From contig NZ_CP118260.1 of assembly GCF_013337045.2 (NCBI RefSeq), forward strand, positions 868,001 through 932,000: a DNA stretch of 64,000 nucleotides, read 5' to 3'. The DNA comes from Agrobacterium vitis. GTDB taxonomy: Bacteria > Pseudomonadota > Alphaproteobacteria > Rhizobiales > Rhizobiaceae. The notes beneath the pieces are model-generated. The model did no database searches. It was given only the letters and a program-made list of their open reading frames with translations, and was not told the origin of the DNA. Both the position numbers and the translations under genes were made by a program. Shown one piece after another: positions 18,392 to 27,279 of the stretch; positions within the stretch are counted from its first letter, which is position 1; the number at the start of each line of letters is the position of its first letter.

Positions 18392-18874
18392 TCAGCCGCG
18401 AACGCCAGCCTTCTTGGGGGCAAATGCGACGCGAGTCGTGGTGGTTGCTGTGGTCGCAGCGGGCATCCGCTCTACCGGGCGGCGGTTGCTGTTGGCCGAG
18501 ACGGTGCGCATGCCGACCGGACGGATCATGGTCTTGGCTGCGGCGGGACGGGCTACCGGGGTAGGGGCTGGAGCGGGCGCAGCCTTGGCCTTCTGGGCCA
18601 GCGTGACCCAGCGCATGATCGCTTCAAAAGCATGGCGGCCTTCGCGGCGCGCGGTGACCAAGCCGTCTTCGCTGAGCAGACAGGTGGCGCCGATTTCTTT
18701 CCAGTTCGGACGGCCGCCATGCAGTGGCGGGGTGGCCTGACGGACGATCAGCCCGAGCATATAGCTGCGCAAATTCTGGTAATCGGATTTGGCAAGCGCT
18801 GGCGCAAGCCGCACTTCGCAAAAGGTTTCGATTTTCCGATGAAATACCGGAGCGGAAGGGGTCAATCTTGGCAT
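18392..18874 (-). CDS. Hypothetical protein with Ala/Pro/Thr-rich tail
   Basis: I do not recognise a named family. The protein is 160 residues. Residues 1-95 look like a folded unit with several helices (RKIETFCEVRLAPALAKSDY, RSYMLGLIVRQATPPL). Residues 96-160 are low-complexity (APAPAPTPVARPAA, then ATTATTTTRVAFAP). The N-terminal part reminds me of the start of longer rhizobial proteins of unclear, possibly DNA-related role, so this may be a shortened relative; that is recollection only. It stands alone, convergent with acdS, with a weak ribosome site, and a 272-base gap lies upstream. Confidence 0.55.
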   Translation of the reverse strand: MPRLTPSAPVFHRKIETFCEVRLAPALAKSDYQNLRSYMLGLIVRQATPPLHGGRPNWKEIGATCLLSEDGLVTARREGRHAFEAIMRWVTLAQKAKAAPAPAPTPVARPAAAKTMIRPVGMRTVSANSNRRPVERMPAATTATTTTRVAFAPKKAGVRG

Positions 18875-19073
18875 AATACTCGCAACTCATGAATGGCCCG
18901 GCGGTGAGATGCCGGGGTGGCGCTGCTACAGCATAATCGGCCCGACCGCAAGCGATTGGGTTGAAAATTATGCAGTATATTGAATATGTTACAGCGTGAC
19001 GCTGGTGTCGTCGCCGACGCTTCGCGCTGTAAGACATGGATGTTAAAATAGTGTTTCACCAGCCAGAGGGAGA

Positions 19074-19091
19074 GACCGCGAAGCAGCGGTC
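19074..19091. other. Short stem-loop downstream of the GNAT gene
   Basis: GACCGC and GCGGTC pair around a six-base loop. It lies about 55 bases past the stop of the minus-strand acetyltransferase gene in the 18875-19146 gap; that gap also has a longer ACAGCG...CGCTGT repeat near 18991-19030. It may mark the end of the acetyltransferase mRNA. Confidence 0.3.
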
Positions 19092-19146
19092 AATCACCTG
19101 CGAACCGATAGGGGAGCGCCGCTTTACGACTGTCCGGGTGTGTTAG

Positions 19147-20070
19147 TCAACCCAGTGCCTGGCTCGCCAATCCATAAGTGATGGCATGGGGCTCTGAGTG
19201 GCCCTTGTCATCGGCGCTCGGTTCCCCTTTTGGTCCGACTGGCCACGGCGCTCGCAGCGACATGGTGGTGACGGTATCGAACAGGGAAAGCCCGGATTCC
19301 AGCAGAAATTCGGCAAAGGCTCCGGAGCCATGCCGCGTATCGAGCCGCAGGAACCGCCCCTGATGGCGTGCGACATGAGGTCGCGTCACGGCGATGGCAT
19401 CTTCATCGCTGGCGGCAACCACAGGACCGATGACGTGGCCACGCCCAAAGGGCCGGGAGAGGGCAAAAGCCACTATTTTTCCAGCACGCACAAGTGCCAC
19501 GCCTTCCGATAGGGGCAGGAGGTTGCCAAGCCATCGCTGGCGATTTGCACCGAAGGCAAGTTCATCCAGCGCGGCGATATCTGGCAAATCCTCTGATGTT
19601 ATCGCGCGCAGCTCTGCGCCATCGGCTGGCTTTGCTGTCTCCGGCGGCAGTCTTGCCTCGCCCTGACACTGAAAGACCGGGGCTTCGATGGCAAAGCCGA
19701 TGCTGCGATAGAGGCGTCTTGCCGCACGGGTGGAGTTCAGCCCCAGCCGTGCAACGGGAATGCTGCCGAGGATATGCTCCATCAGCCAGCGGCCCGTGCC
19801 CTGCGTTTGCAGGCGTGGCGAGGTGATCACCATGCCGATGGTGGCGAAATTTTCGTCCATGGGAAACCACATGGCCGAGCCAAGCACCCGGTCGATAGGG
19901 TCAATGGCTGCGACGCCTTGGCCATTTGCCAGCAGAAAAGCCCAATCCTCCGTCCGGTGCGGCCAGCCGACGGCGACGGAAAGCCCATGCAGGTGCTCGA
20001 TGCCGACATCATGAATGTCGGTCAACGTCAGTTCAAAGGATTCCACCTGGATCGACGTTTTCACCGTCAC
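19147..20070 (-). CDS. Tandem-GNAT family N-acetyltransferase
   Basis: This 307-residue protein has two GNAT-like halves. The first (residues about 15-130) carries the acetyl-CoA pyrophosphate loop region as SPRLQTQGTGRWLME. The second (about 155-270) carries ITSEDLPDIAALDELAFGANR and ends with a degenerate acceptor half. GNAT proteins acetylate small amines or proteins with acetyl-CoA; the substrate is unknown. A GTG start at 20070 follows AAGGAAGACAAT. It is divergent from the hydroxyacid dehydrogenase gene and not clearly in an operon. Confidence 0.82.
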   Translation of the reverse strand: MTVKTSIQVESFELTLTDIHDVGIEHLHGLSVAVGWPHRTEDWAFLLANGQGVAAIDPIDRVLGSAMWFPMDENFATIGMVITSPRLQTQGTGRWLMEHILGSIPVARLGLNSTRAARRLYRSIGFAIEAPVFQCQGEARLPPETAKPADGAELRAITSEDLPDIAALDELAFGANRQRWLGNLLPLSEGVALVRAGKIVAFALSRPFGRGHVIGPVVAASDEDAIAVTRPHVARHQGRFLRLDTRHGSGAFAEFLLESGLSLFDTVTTMSLRAPWPVGPKGEPSADDKGHSEPHAITYGLASQALG

Positions 20071-20302
20071 ATTGTCTTCCTTGCATCGGGTAGGTTTGCA
20101 GCAGCGACCGATGCTTATCTAAAGCTGTCCAAGGCAATAGATTCCACTGAAACCGCAGCAATTTCCAGCATGTTTTATCGAAAAACCCATCAAGAGCGAC
20201 ACTTAGCCTGATGAAAGCGCGTTACGTTCACCTCCGACGCTCATTTTGTCGCGCCGGCCTCTTGAATGACATGAGAGAGGACGGTGCAGTTTTAGGATAA
20301 TC

Positions 20303-21226
20303 ATGGCCTTTCTTTTCAACTCAGATCCGGCGCGTGGCGCGGTCTTCGCGCAGGCCTTCGCACGCGACATGCCGGATGTGGATTTTCATGTTGCGCCATC
20401 GACGGTCGATCCTGAGCGTATCCGCTATCTGATGACCTGGTCGATGCCGGAGGAGATCGAGCGCTACACCAATCTCGAAGTGCTGTTTTGCATCGGCGCC
20501 GGTGTCGATCAGTTCGATCCCGCCCGGTTGCCCGATACCGTCAAGCTGGTGCGAATGGTGGAGGATGGCATCGTGCGGATGATGCAGGAATATATCACCC
20601 TTGCCGTGCTTTCCGTTCATCGCAGGCTGCCAGCCTATATTGGCCAGCAACAGCGAGGTGAATGGCAGCCCCTGCCGATATCCCAGGCGCCTGCACGACG
20701 GGTGACGGTGCTGGGCCTGGGCCTGCTGGGGCAGGCGGCGCTGGAGCGGTTGAAGCCTTTCGGCTTTCAGCTGTCGGGCTGGAGTCGTTCGCCGCGTGAA
20801 ATCGATGGCGTTACCTGCCATGCCGGACTAGAGGCCCTGCCGGATCTGCTGGAGCAGACCGATATTCTCGTCTGTCTTTTGCCCCTGACATCAGAGACCC
20901 GGCATTTCCTCAATGCCGAACTGTTTGCAAGCCTGCCGCGCGGAGCATCTATCGTTCACGTCGGGCGTGGGGCACAACTGGATCAGGCGGCGTTGCTGGC
21001 AGTGCTCGATAGCGGCCATCTCGCCAGCGCCTTTCTCGATGTCACCGATCCTGAACCGCTGCCACCGGACCACCCTTTATGGCGGCAGGCGAATGTGATC
21101 ATCACGCCCCATATCGCCAGCGTCACCCAGCCGGAGACTGCGGCCGTGGCGGTGATCGACAATATCCGTCGACATCAATCCGGTGAACAGATGATTGGCC
21201 TTGTTGATCGCGAGCGTGGATACTAA
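20303..21226 (+). CDS. D-2-hydroxyacid dehydrogenase (glyoxylate/hydroxypyruvate reductase A type)
   Basis: A 307-residue NAD(P)-dependent reductase of the D-isomer 2-hydroxyacid dehydrogenase family. The nucleotide fold has [17 protein letters not shown], the catalytic arginine is in HVGRGAQLD, and the later acid and histidine are in [15 protein letters not shown] and IITPHIAS. GhrA-like proteins reduce glyoxylate or hydroxypyruvate. AGGATAATC precedes the ATG. The downstream aldehyde dehydrogenase gene begins 91 bases on, so the two may be co-expressed. Confidence 0.88.
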   Translation: MAFLFNSDPARGAVFAQAFARDMPDVDFHVAPSTVDPERIRYLMTWSMPEEIERYTNLEVLFCIGAGVDQFDPARLPDTVKLVRMVEDGIVRMMQEYITLAVLSVHRRLPAYIGQQQRGEWQPLPISQAPARRVTVLGLGLLGQAALERLKPFGFQLSGWSRSPREIDGVTCHAGLEALPDLLEQTDILVCLLPLTSETRHFLNAELFASLPRGASIVHVGRGAQLDQAALLAVLDSGHLASAFLDVTDPEPLPPDHPLWRQANVIITPHIASVTQPETAAVAVIDNIRRHQSGEQMIGLVDRERGY

Positions 21227-21317
21227 ATATTTTCCAACTCCAATGGTGCCTGCGATATCGCTACCTATGTTTCAATGGCAGGACGGACCTTTCGTCTCAC
21301 TCTATCAAGGACTTCCT

Positions 21318-22775
21318 ATGCATAATCTCAAAGACAAGACATTGCTGCGCCAGCAGGGCCTGATTGGCGGCGAATGGGTCGATGCGGCCTCCGCCAAGGT
21401 AATCGATGTCATCGATCCCGCGACGCAAGCAGTGATCGGCAAGGTGCCGGATATGGGGGCCGATGATACACGCGCCGCCATCAAGGCCGCCGAAAAGGCC
21501 TTCAAGCCCTGGAAGAAAAAGACCCATGCCGAGCGCGCCGCATTGCTGGAAGCCTGGTACGGACTGATGATCGAGCATATCGAGGATCTGGCGCTGATTC
21601 TGACGATGGAACAGGGCAAACCGCTGGATGAGGCGCGCGGCGAAATCCGCTACGGTGCCTCCTTCGTCAAGTGGTTTTCGGAAGAGGCCCGCCGCATCGG
21701 TGGCCATACCATTCCTTCGCCAACCACTGACCGCCGCATCGTCGTTCTGAAGGAGCCGGTTGGTGTCTGCGGCATCATCACGCCCTGGAATTTCCCCAAT
21801 GCAATGATCACCCGCAAAGTGGCCCCCGCCTTGGCGGCGGGCTGCACCGTGGTCATCAAGCCCTCGGATTTCACGCCCTATTCGGCGCTGGCGCTGGGTG
21901 TGCTGGCCGAGCGTGCCGGTATTCCGGCTGGCGTCATCAATATCGTCACCGGCATGCCGACCGAGATCGGCAATGAAATCATGGCCAATGACGTCGTGCG
22001 CAAAATTTCCTTCACCGGCTCGACCCGGGTCGGATCACTGTTGATGCGCGGTGCTGCCGATACGATCAAGAAGCTCAGCCTGGAGCTGGGCGGCAATGCG
22101 CCGTTCATCGTGTTTGACGATGCCGATCTTGATCTGGCGGTCGAAGGTGCGATTCTCTGCAAATTCCGCAATGGCGGCCAGACTTGCGTTTGCGCCAACC
22201 GTATCCTGGTTCAATCAGGTGTCTACGATGCCTTCGCGGCCAAGCTGACCGCTCGCGTCAATGCCATGAAGGTTGGCCCCGGAACCGAGCAAGGCGTTTC
22301 CATTGGACCGATGATCAACGAAGCGGCGATTGGCAAGATCCGTCAGCATGTCGAGGATGCCGTTTCCAAGGGTGCGAAGATCGTCACCGATGCGCACAGA
22401 TTGCCGCAGGGTGCGCAGTTTACGGCACCGGTGGTATTGACCGGGGCCACCACCGACATGCTGCTGGCCAGCGAGGAAACCTTTGGCCCCGTCGCGCCGC
22501 TGTTCAAGTTTGAAACCGAGGAAGAAGCGCTGGAGATTGCCAATGGCACGCCCTTCGGTTTGGCAGCCTATTTCTACACCGAGAGCCTGAAGCGCTCTTG
22601 GCGGGTGGCCGAGGCGCTGGAAGCGGGGATGATCGGCCTGAATACCGGGGCGATTTCCACGGAAGTGGCACCGTTTGGCGGCGTCAAGCAATCCGGCCTT
22701 GGCCGGGAAGGTGCGCAGATCGGCATCGAGGAATATCTGGAAATGAAGACCTTCCATATTGGCGGTCTGGCCTGA
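21318..22775 (+). CDS. gabD: NAD(P)-dependent succinate-semialdehyde dehydrogenase-type enzyme
   Basis: A 485-residue aldehyde dehydrogenase. It has the general base glutamate in LELGGNAPF, the nucleophile cysteine in FRNGGQTCVCANR, and ITPWNFPNAMITRK for cofactor binding. The double-cysteine CVC context and overall length fit GabD, which oxidises succinate semialdehyde to succinate in GABA and polyamine catabolism. The ATG at 21318 has AAGGACTTCCT; the frame extends 41 codons upstream into the previous gene but lacks support there. Substrate within the semialdehyde group is inferred. Confidence 0.87.
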   Translation: MHNLKDKTLLRQQGLIGGEWVDAASAKVIDVIDPATQAVIGKVPDMGADDTRAAIKAAEKAFKPWKKKTHAERAALLEAWYGLMIEHIEDLALILTMEQGKPLDEARGEIRYGASFVKWFSEEARRIGGHTIPSPTTDRRIVVLKEPVGVCGIITPWNFPNAMITRKVAPALAAGCTVVIKPSDFTPYSALALGVLAERAGIPAGVINIVTGMPTEIGNEIMANDVVRKISFTGSTRVGSLLMRGAADTIKKLSLELGGNAPFIVFDDADLDLAVEGAILCKFRNGGQTCVCANRILVQSGVYDAFAAKLTARVNAMKVGPGTEQGVSIGPMINEAAIGKIRQHVEDAVSKGAKIVTDAHRLPQGAQFTAPVVLTGATTDMLLASEETFGPVAPLFKFETEEEALEIANGTPFGLAAYFYTESLKRSWRVAEALEAGMIGLNTGAISTEVAPFGGVKQSGLGREGAQIGIEEYLEMKTFHIGGLA

Positions 22776-22788
22776 TATTTGCTTATGG

Positions 22789-22816
22789 TTCCGGGGCAGG
22801 GAAACCTACCCCGGAA
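22789..22816. terminator. Stem-loop between convergent gabD and lysR
   Basis: TTCCGGGG and CCCCGGAA arms, continued by AGG/CCT around a GAAA tetraloop, form a stable hairpin whose right arm enters the end of the lysR gene. No T-run follows on either strand. Confidence 0.55.
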
Positions 22817-23705
22817 TATGAAAGGCCCGCCGGAAATAGGCGCGGAACGCCTCCATGGCCGGGCTGAACTCCGCATTGCGCCGCCAGGCAAGGCCGACAT
22901 CCATTGATGGTACCGGGTCGGTCAGCGTGACCGTCTCGATCCGTCTGCCCTCCAGTGACCATGGCCGATGCACCATATCGGAGAGAATGGCGACGCCTTG
23001 GCCATTGGCGACCAGCGAGCGCACGGCTTCGACCGAGGATGTCCGCAGCGTCACCTTCGGCTGGTAGGGCGTCGGGCTCCAGTATTTCAGCGTGGTATGC
23101 GAGGCTTCGTCTACGGTCAGCATGATATAGTTTTCCTCTGCTACGTCCTTCAGCCCGACCGAGGGACGGGTCAGCAGTGGATGGCGGGCGGGGAGCCAAA
23201 GCCGCCGCTGCGAATTCAGCAGCGTTTCGGTGGTCAGTTCCGGGTTGAGAATGTTTGATGTCAGCAGCACGGCGACGTCATAGCGATTGGCGAGCAGACC
23301 TTCCTCGACGCTTTCCCGGTTGAGTTCGAACAGCTGGATATCGACACCCGGAAACTGCCGTTTCAACCGCTCGATATGCAGCGGCAGAAAGTAACCGATC
23401 ACCGTATAGCTGGCAGCAACGCTGAGCTTGCCCTGCACCTTGCCGGTGACGGGGTTGAGCGTGGTGATGTCATCAACCTTCCGCAAGATGTCATAGGCCT
23501 GGGACAGCAGCAGACGCCCGGCTTCGGTCAGGTCCATGCCATGCGGCGTACGCTCGAACAGCGGCGCGCCGACAATGGTTTCAAGCTCCTTGATCGCCGT
23601 GGTCACCGCCGATTGTGAGATGGCGAGGTTGATGGCGGCCTGCGAGACCTGCCCGGATTCGGCGGTCGCCACGAAATAGCGGATCTGGCGAAGACTGAGC
23701 GACAT
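22806..23705 (-). CDS. LysR family transcriptional regulator
   Basis: A 299-residue LysR protein with the N-terminal winged HTH (LRQIRYFVATAESGQVSQAA, SQSAVTTAIKELE) and a periplasmic-binding-type effector domain (residues about 90-295). The ATG at 23705 has GGGA upstream with nine-base spacing; an ATG at 23720 adds five residues. It is divergent from the split oxoprolinase operon that begins at 23985, with inverted repeats between, so it is the probable regulator of that operon. The effector may be the lactam substrate; that is inference. Confidence 0.88.
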   Translation of the reverse strand: MSLSLRQIRYFVATAESGQVSQAAINLAISQSAVTTAIKELETIVGAPLFERTPHGMDLTEAGRLLLSQAYDILRKVDDITTLNPVTGKVQGKLSVAASYTVIGYFLPLHIERLKRQFPGVDIQLFELNRESVEEGLLANRYDVAVLLTSNILNPELTTETLLNSQRRLWLPARHPLLTRPSVGLKDVAEENYIMLTVDEASHTTLKYWSPTPYQPKVTLRTSSVEAVRSLVANGQGVAILSDMVHRPWSLEGRRIETVTLTDPVPSMDVGLAWRRNAEFSPAMEAFRAYFRRAFHIPG

Positions 23706-23746
23706 GACACGAATTCCCATCTTTATTTTTAATAATGCTATCTGAA

Positions 23747-23771
23747 AATCAGAATGAATAATCTTCTGATT
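23747..23771. promoter_or_regulatory. Inverted repeat in the lysR-pxpA2 intergenic region
   Basis: AATCAGAA and TTCTGATT form an eight-base inverted repeat with a nine-base spacer. The string TCTGAAAAT at 23741 recurs at 23881, near the pxpA start. Together these suit LysR binding at two sites in a divergent promoter. Confidence 0.5.
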
Positions 23772-23984
23772 GCAGTGCTTGGAATATTCACCTGGGTCTT
23801 ATGGTCTAGGGGCCGAAAAACATTCAAATTTCTCTTCGAGCCTTCCAATCTAAAGTTATCAGTAAATCAGATAATGGCTTTCTGAAAATACCATTTTTCA
23901 AATGACGATTTTCTGCCTAGCTTTTCCTGACGAAAATGATGGCACTTGAGTTTTTTGCATAAAAATAAAGCATAGAGGTTCCCT

Positions 23985-24761
23985 GTGGCGCTTGAATCTG
24001 TCGATATCAATTGTGATCTGGGCGAGGCCTTTGGCCGCTGGCGGATCGGCGATACCGCCGATCAGGCTTTGATGGGGCTGATCAGTTCTGCCAATATCGC
24101 CACCGGCTTTCATGCTGGCGATCCAAACCTGATGGATGAGACCGTGCGGCTGGCGGTGGAGCATGGTGTCGGTATCGGCGCCCATCCCGGTTACGACGAT
24201 CTCCAAGGGTTTGGCCGCCGCAAGATCAACGGCACGCCGCGTGAATTGGTCAACGATATCGTCTACCAGGTCGGAGCGCTGAAGGAATTCATGCGCCGCC
24301 ATGGGTCAAGCCTGCAACATGTGAAGCCACACGGCGCGCTCTATATGGAAATGGCTGTTAACCCCGAATTGGCGCAGCTTTTCGTACACTATATGCGCAC
24401 CGCCAACCCCAATGCCTATGTGCTGTGCATGGCGGGTTCTGCGACCGAAATCGCGGCGCGCGAGGCGGGGCAGCCGGTGGCGCGGGAATTCTACGCAGAC
24501 CGTGATTATGACGAAAGCGGCTCTATCGTCTTTACCCGCGATGTCGGGCGTCCCGATCCCGCCGCCATTGCCCGTAAGGTGTTGCGCGCCTGCCTGGAAG
24601 GCAAGGTGACGGCGGTGACGGGCAAGGACATCGAAGTCCCGTTCGAGACCATCTGCTTCCATTCCGACACGCTGGGCGCTTTCGACATCGTCCGCCATAT
24701 GCGCGACGCCCTGGTTGCCGAAGGCATTCGCATTTCGCCTCTTTCAGACATTCTCAAATAA
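23985..24761 (+). CDS. pxpA: 5-oxoprolinase subunit A (LamB/YcsF family), cluster B
   Basis: A 258-residue LamB/YcsF protein. [26 protein letters not shown] and [13 protein letters not shown] carry the family residues. It uses a GTG start behind AGAGGTTCCCT. Unlike cluster A, its partners are encoded by separate genes: BCCP, biotin carboxylase, PxpB and PxpC follow in order with overlaps. The second copy differs enough in sequence (about 258 against 254 residues, distinct motifs) to suggest a different lactam or amide substrate, not a recent duplication. Confidence 0.93.
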   Translation: MALESVDINCDLGEAFGRWRIGDTADQALMGLISSANIATGFHAGDPNLMDETVRLAVEHGVGIGAHPGYDDLQGFGRRKINGTPRELVNDIVYQVGALKEFMRRHGSSLQHVKPHGALYMEMAVNPELAQLFVHYMRTANPNAYVLCMAGSATEIAAREAGQPVAREFYADRDYDESGSIVFTRDVGRPDPAAIARKVLRACLEGKVTAVTGKDIEVPFETICFHSDTLGAFDIVRHMRDALVAEGIRISPLSDILK

Positions 24762-24773
24762 TCGGAGACAGCC

Positions 24774-25016
24774 ATGAGCACCCACGAGATCAGATCGCCC
24801 CTGCCTGGCACATTCTACCGCAAGCCGTCTCCCGATGCCCCGAGCTTCAAAAATGATGGAGACGCGGTGATGCAAGGCGATGTTATCGGCCTGATTGAGG
24901 TGATGAAGACCTTTCATGAAGTGCATGCGGACGCTTCCGGCGCCGGTCTCGTCTTCGTCGCAGAAGACAATGAGCCGATCATGGCCGGTCAGGTGATCGC
25001 GCAGGTGCAGGCATGA
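24774..25016 (+). CDS. Small biotin carboxyl carrier protein, cluster B
   Basis: An 80-residue protein that is just a biotinyl/lipoyl domain. The modified lysine is Lys45 in GLIEVMKTFHEV, where the normal AMKM is changed to VMKT, as in some urea-carboxylase- and Bacillus-type carriers. It would shuttle CO2 from the biotin carboxylase at 25013 to the PxpB/PxpC transferase. RBS CGGAGACAGCC precedes its ATG, and its stop overlaps the next start (ATGA). Confidence 0.9.
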   Translation: MSTHEIRSPLPGTFYRKPSPDAPSFKNDGDAVMQGDVIGLIEVMKTFHEVHADASGAGLVFVAEDNEPIMAGQVIAQVQA

Positions 25017-26404
25017 GCATCTCGTCGCTGCTGGTGGCCAACAGGGGCGAGATTGCCGTTCGGATCATCCAGGCGGCCAAGGCGCTCGGCATTCGCACCG
25101 TGCAGGTTCATTCCGCCGCCGACCGGGATATGCTGGCGGTGAAACTGGCCGATCAGGCGGTGGAGATTGGCCCGCCATCCGCCGCCAAATCCTATCTGAA
25201 TATCGAGGCCGTGCTGAAAGCGGCGCTGGAAACCGGCGTTGATGCTGTGCATCCGGGCTATGGCTTCCTCTCCGAAAACGCTGCTTTCGCTAAGGCTGTC
25301 ACCGATGCCGGGCTGATTTTTATTGGTCCGAGCCATGAAGCCATTAGCCTGTTGGGCGACAAGGTCGAGGCCCGCAAGGTGGCGATGCAGGCAGGCGTGC
25401 CGACCGTGCCGGGATCGAATGGCCGGGTGGATGACCTGGATGCAGGCCGCGCCGTCGTCGAGACAATCGGCTTTCCTGTGATGATCAAGGCGGCTGCCGG
25501 TGGCGGTGGCCGGGGCATTCGCATCGCCGAGAGCATGGAGGATTTCGAGCGGCATTTTCCGCAGGCGTCCTCCGAAGCGTTGGCTGCGTTTGGCGATGGC
25601 GGTCTTTACATCGAGAAGGTCATTACCCGCGCCCGCCATGTCGAAGTGCAGATCCTCGGCGATGGGGAAAATGCCATTCATTGCTTCGAGCGGGAATGCT
25701 CGCTGCAACGCCGCCGTCAGAAGGTCTGGGAAGAAGGCCCATCGGTACGCCTGCCTGATGACGTGCGAAAAGCCCTGTGCGACAGCGCCGTGGCGCTGGC
25801 GCGGTCGGTTCACTATCGCGGCGCAGGCACGGTTGAATACCTCTATGACGAGCAGAGCGGCGAATTTTATTTCATCGAGGTCAACACCCGCATCCAGGTC
25901 GAACATCCGGTGACGGAAATGATTACCGGCATCGATCTGGTACAGGAAATGATCCGCATTGCCGGTGGCGCGTCTTTGTCGCTGCGCCAGGAGGATGTGG
26001 TGCTCTCCGGCCATGCTATCGAATGCCGGATCAATGCCGAGGACCCGGCGCGTGGCTTTCTGCCCGGTCCCGGCACGGTCTCGACCCTGCTCATTCCCGA
26101 GGGCGACGGCATCCGCTTCGATACCATGCTCTATGAAGGCTATCAGGTGCCGCCGTTCTACGATTCCTTGCTTGGCAAGCTGATCGTCTGGGCTGAAACC
26201 CGCGAAGCCTGCCTGGAAAAGCTTGGCGCGGCGCTGGAGCATTTCGAGATCGGCGGTCTTGCCACCACCATTCCGCTGCACAAAAAGCTGGCGGTTGATC
26301 CCTGCGTGCGGAGCGCCGATGTCCATACCCGGTTTCTGGAGCCGTGGCTGGAAACGGCCTTTCCTGCTCCCTCCAAGGCACCCGCTTCAAAGGAGACTGT
26401 CTGA
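25013..26404 (+). CDS. Biotin carboxylase subunit, cluster B
   Basis: A 463-residue ATP-grasp biotin carboxylase: [20 protein letters not shown] at the start, GGGGRGIRIA for the ATP loop, the RHVEVQILGDG strand and [14 protein letters not shown] for the catalytic arginine and glutamates. It lacks the biotinyl domain that the cluster A homologue carries, and the separate BCCP gene supplies it. Overlapping starts and stops (25013 with BCCP, 26404 with PxpB) show tight coupling. It carboxylates biotin for a transferase on a non-CoA substrate, as inferred from the PxpB/PxpC partners. Confidence 0.93.
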   Translation: MSISSLLVANRGEIAVRIIQAAKALGIRTVQVHSAADRDMLAVKLADQAVEIGPPSAAKSYLNIEAVLKAALETGVDAVHPGYGFLSENAAFAKAVTDAGLIFIGPSHEAISLLGDKVEARKVAMQAGVPTVPGSNGRVDDLDAGRAVVETIGFPVMIKAAAGGGGRGIRIAESMEDFERHFPQASSEALAAFGDGGLYIEKVITRARHVEVQILGDGENAIHCFERECSLQRRRQKVWEEGPSVRLPDDVRKALCDSAVALARSVHYRGAGTVEYLYDEQSGEFYFIEVNTRIQVEHPVTEMITGIDLVQEMIRIAGGASLSLRQEDVVLSGHAIECRINAEDPARGFLPGPGTVSTLLIPEGDGIRFDTMLYEGYQVPPFYDSLLGKLIVWAETREACLEKLGAALEHFEIGGLATTIPLHKKLAVDPCVRSADVHTRFLEPWLETAFPAPSKAPASKETV

Positions 26405-27279
26405 TGGCAATGCGATATACATTCGGCGGTGATGAGCATCTGTTTGTGGAATGCAACGAGGCGATGTCGCTGGAGGCCTTCTTCACCTCACTGTCGATGA
26501 CCAACGGCATTTCTCAAGCCCGGATCAAGGGTGTCACCGAAATCTGCCCGGCCAATGCTTCCTTCCAGGTCAAGTTCGATCCTGACATCATTCATCCCGA
26601 TGATATTTTGAAGGAGATCCAGGCCATTGAGGTGGATGCGGCGAAAAGCGATCCGGTGATCGCCACGCGGATCGTCGAAATCCCGGTCTTCTACAACGAT
26701 CCCTGGACCCATGAGACGCTGATGCGGTTTCGTGAACGGCATCAGGAGCCTGAGGGCACTGATCTCGATTATGCCGCCAAGATCAACAATTACTCTGGGG
26801 TCGAAGACTTCATTGCCGCCCATGCCGGTTCGCCCTGGTTTGTCTCCATGGTCGGCTTCGTCTCCGGTCTGCCCTTCATGTATCAGATGGTCGAGCGGCA
26901 GAGGCAGATCGAGGTGCCGAAATATCTGCGGCCCCGCACCGATACGCCGAGGCTGACGGTCGGCCACGGTGGCTGTTTCGGCTGTATCTATTCTGTGCGC
27001 GGTGCCGGCGGCTACCAGATGTTCGGCATTACGCCGATGCCGATCTACGATCCGACCCAGACCACCTCTTACCTGCGCGATTTCATGGTGTTCTTCAAGC
27101 CGGGGGATATCGTCAAGTTCAAGCCGGTGGATAGAGACGGTTACGATCAGGCGGTGGAAGAAGTGGACAAGGGCATATTCGTACCGCCAATCCGCGAGGT
27201 GCGCTTTGATCTCTCGGAATTCCAGAAAGACATCACCGGCTACAACGCCAGGCTGGAGGGCCTTCTCCATGGTCATTAA
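26404..27279 (+). CDS. pxpB: PxpB-type carboxyltransferase subunit (KipI), cluster B
   Basis: This 291-residue KipI/allophanate-hydrolase-subunit-1 protein is longer than usual PxpB (about 220-240). The family core is in FVSMVGFVSGLPFMYQMVE and YSVRGAGGYQMFGITPMPIY; the extra N-terminal 65 residues include GGDEHLFVECNEAM. The central sequence replaces the FAPGFGY of cluster A by VGFVSGLPF, as in urea-carboxylase-like enzymes. The ATGA overlap at 26404 fixes the start. Confidence 0.9.
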   Translation: MAMRYTFGGDEHLFVECNEAMSLEAFFTSLSMTNGISQARIKGVTEICPANASFQVKFDPDIIHPDDILKEIQAIEVDAAKSDPVIATRIVEIPVFYNDPWTHETLMRFRERHQEPEGTDLDYAAKINNYSGVEDFIAAHAGSPWFVSMVGFVSGLPFMYQMVERQRQIEVPKYLRPRTDTPRLTVGHGGCFGCIYSVRGAGGYQMFGITPMPIYDPTQTTSYLRDFMVFFKPGDIVKFKPVDRDGYDQAVEEVDKGIFVPPIREVRFDLSEFQKDITGYNARLEGLLHGH

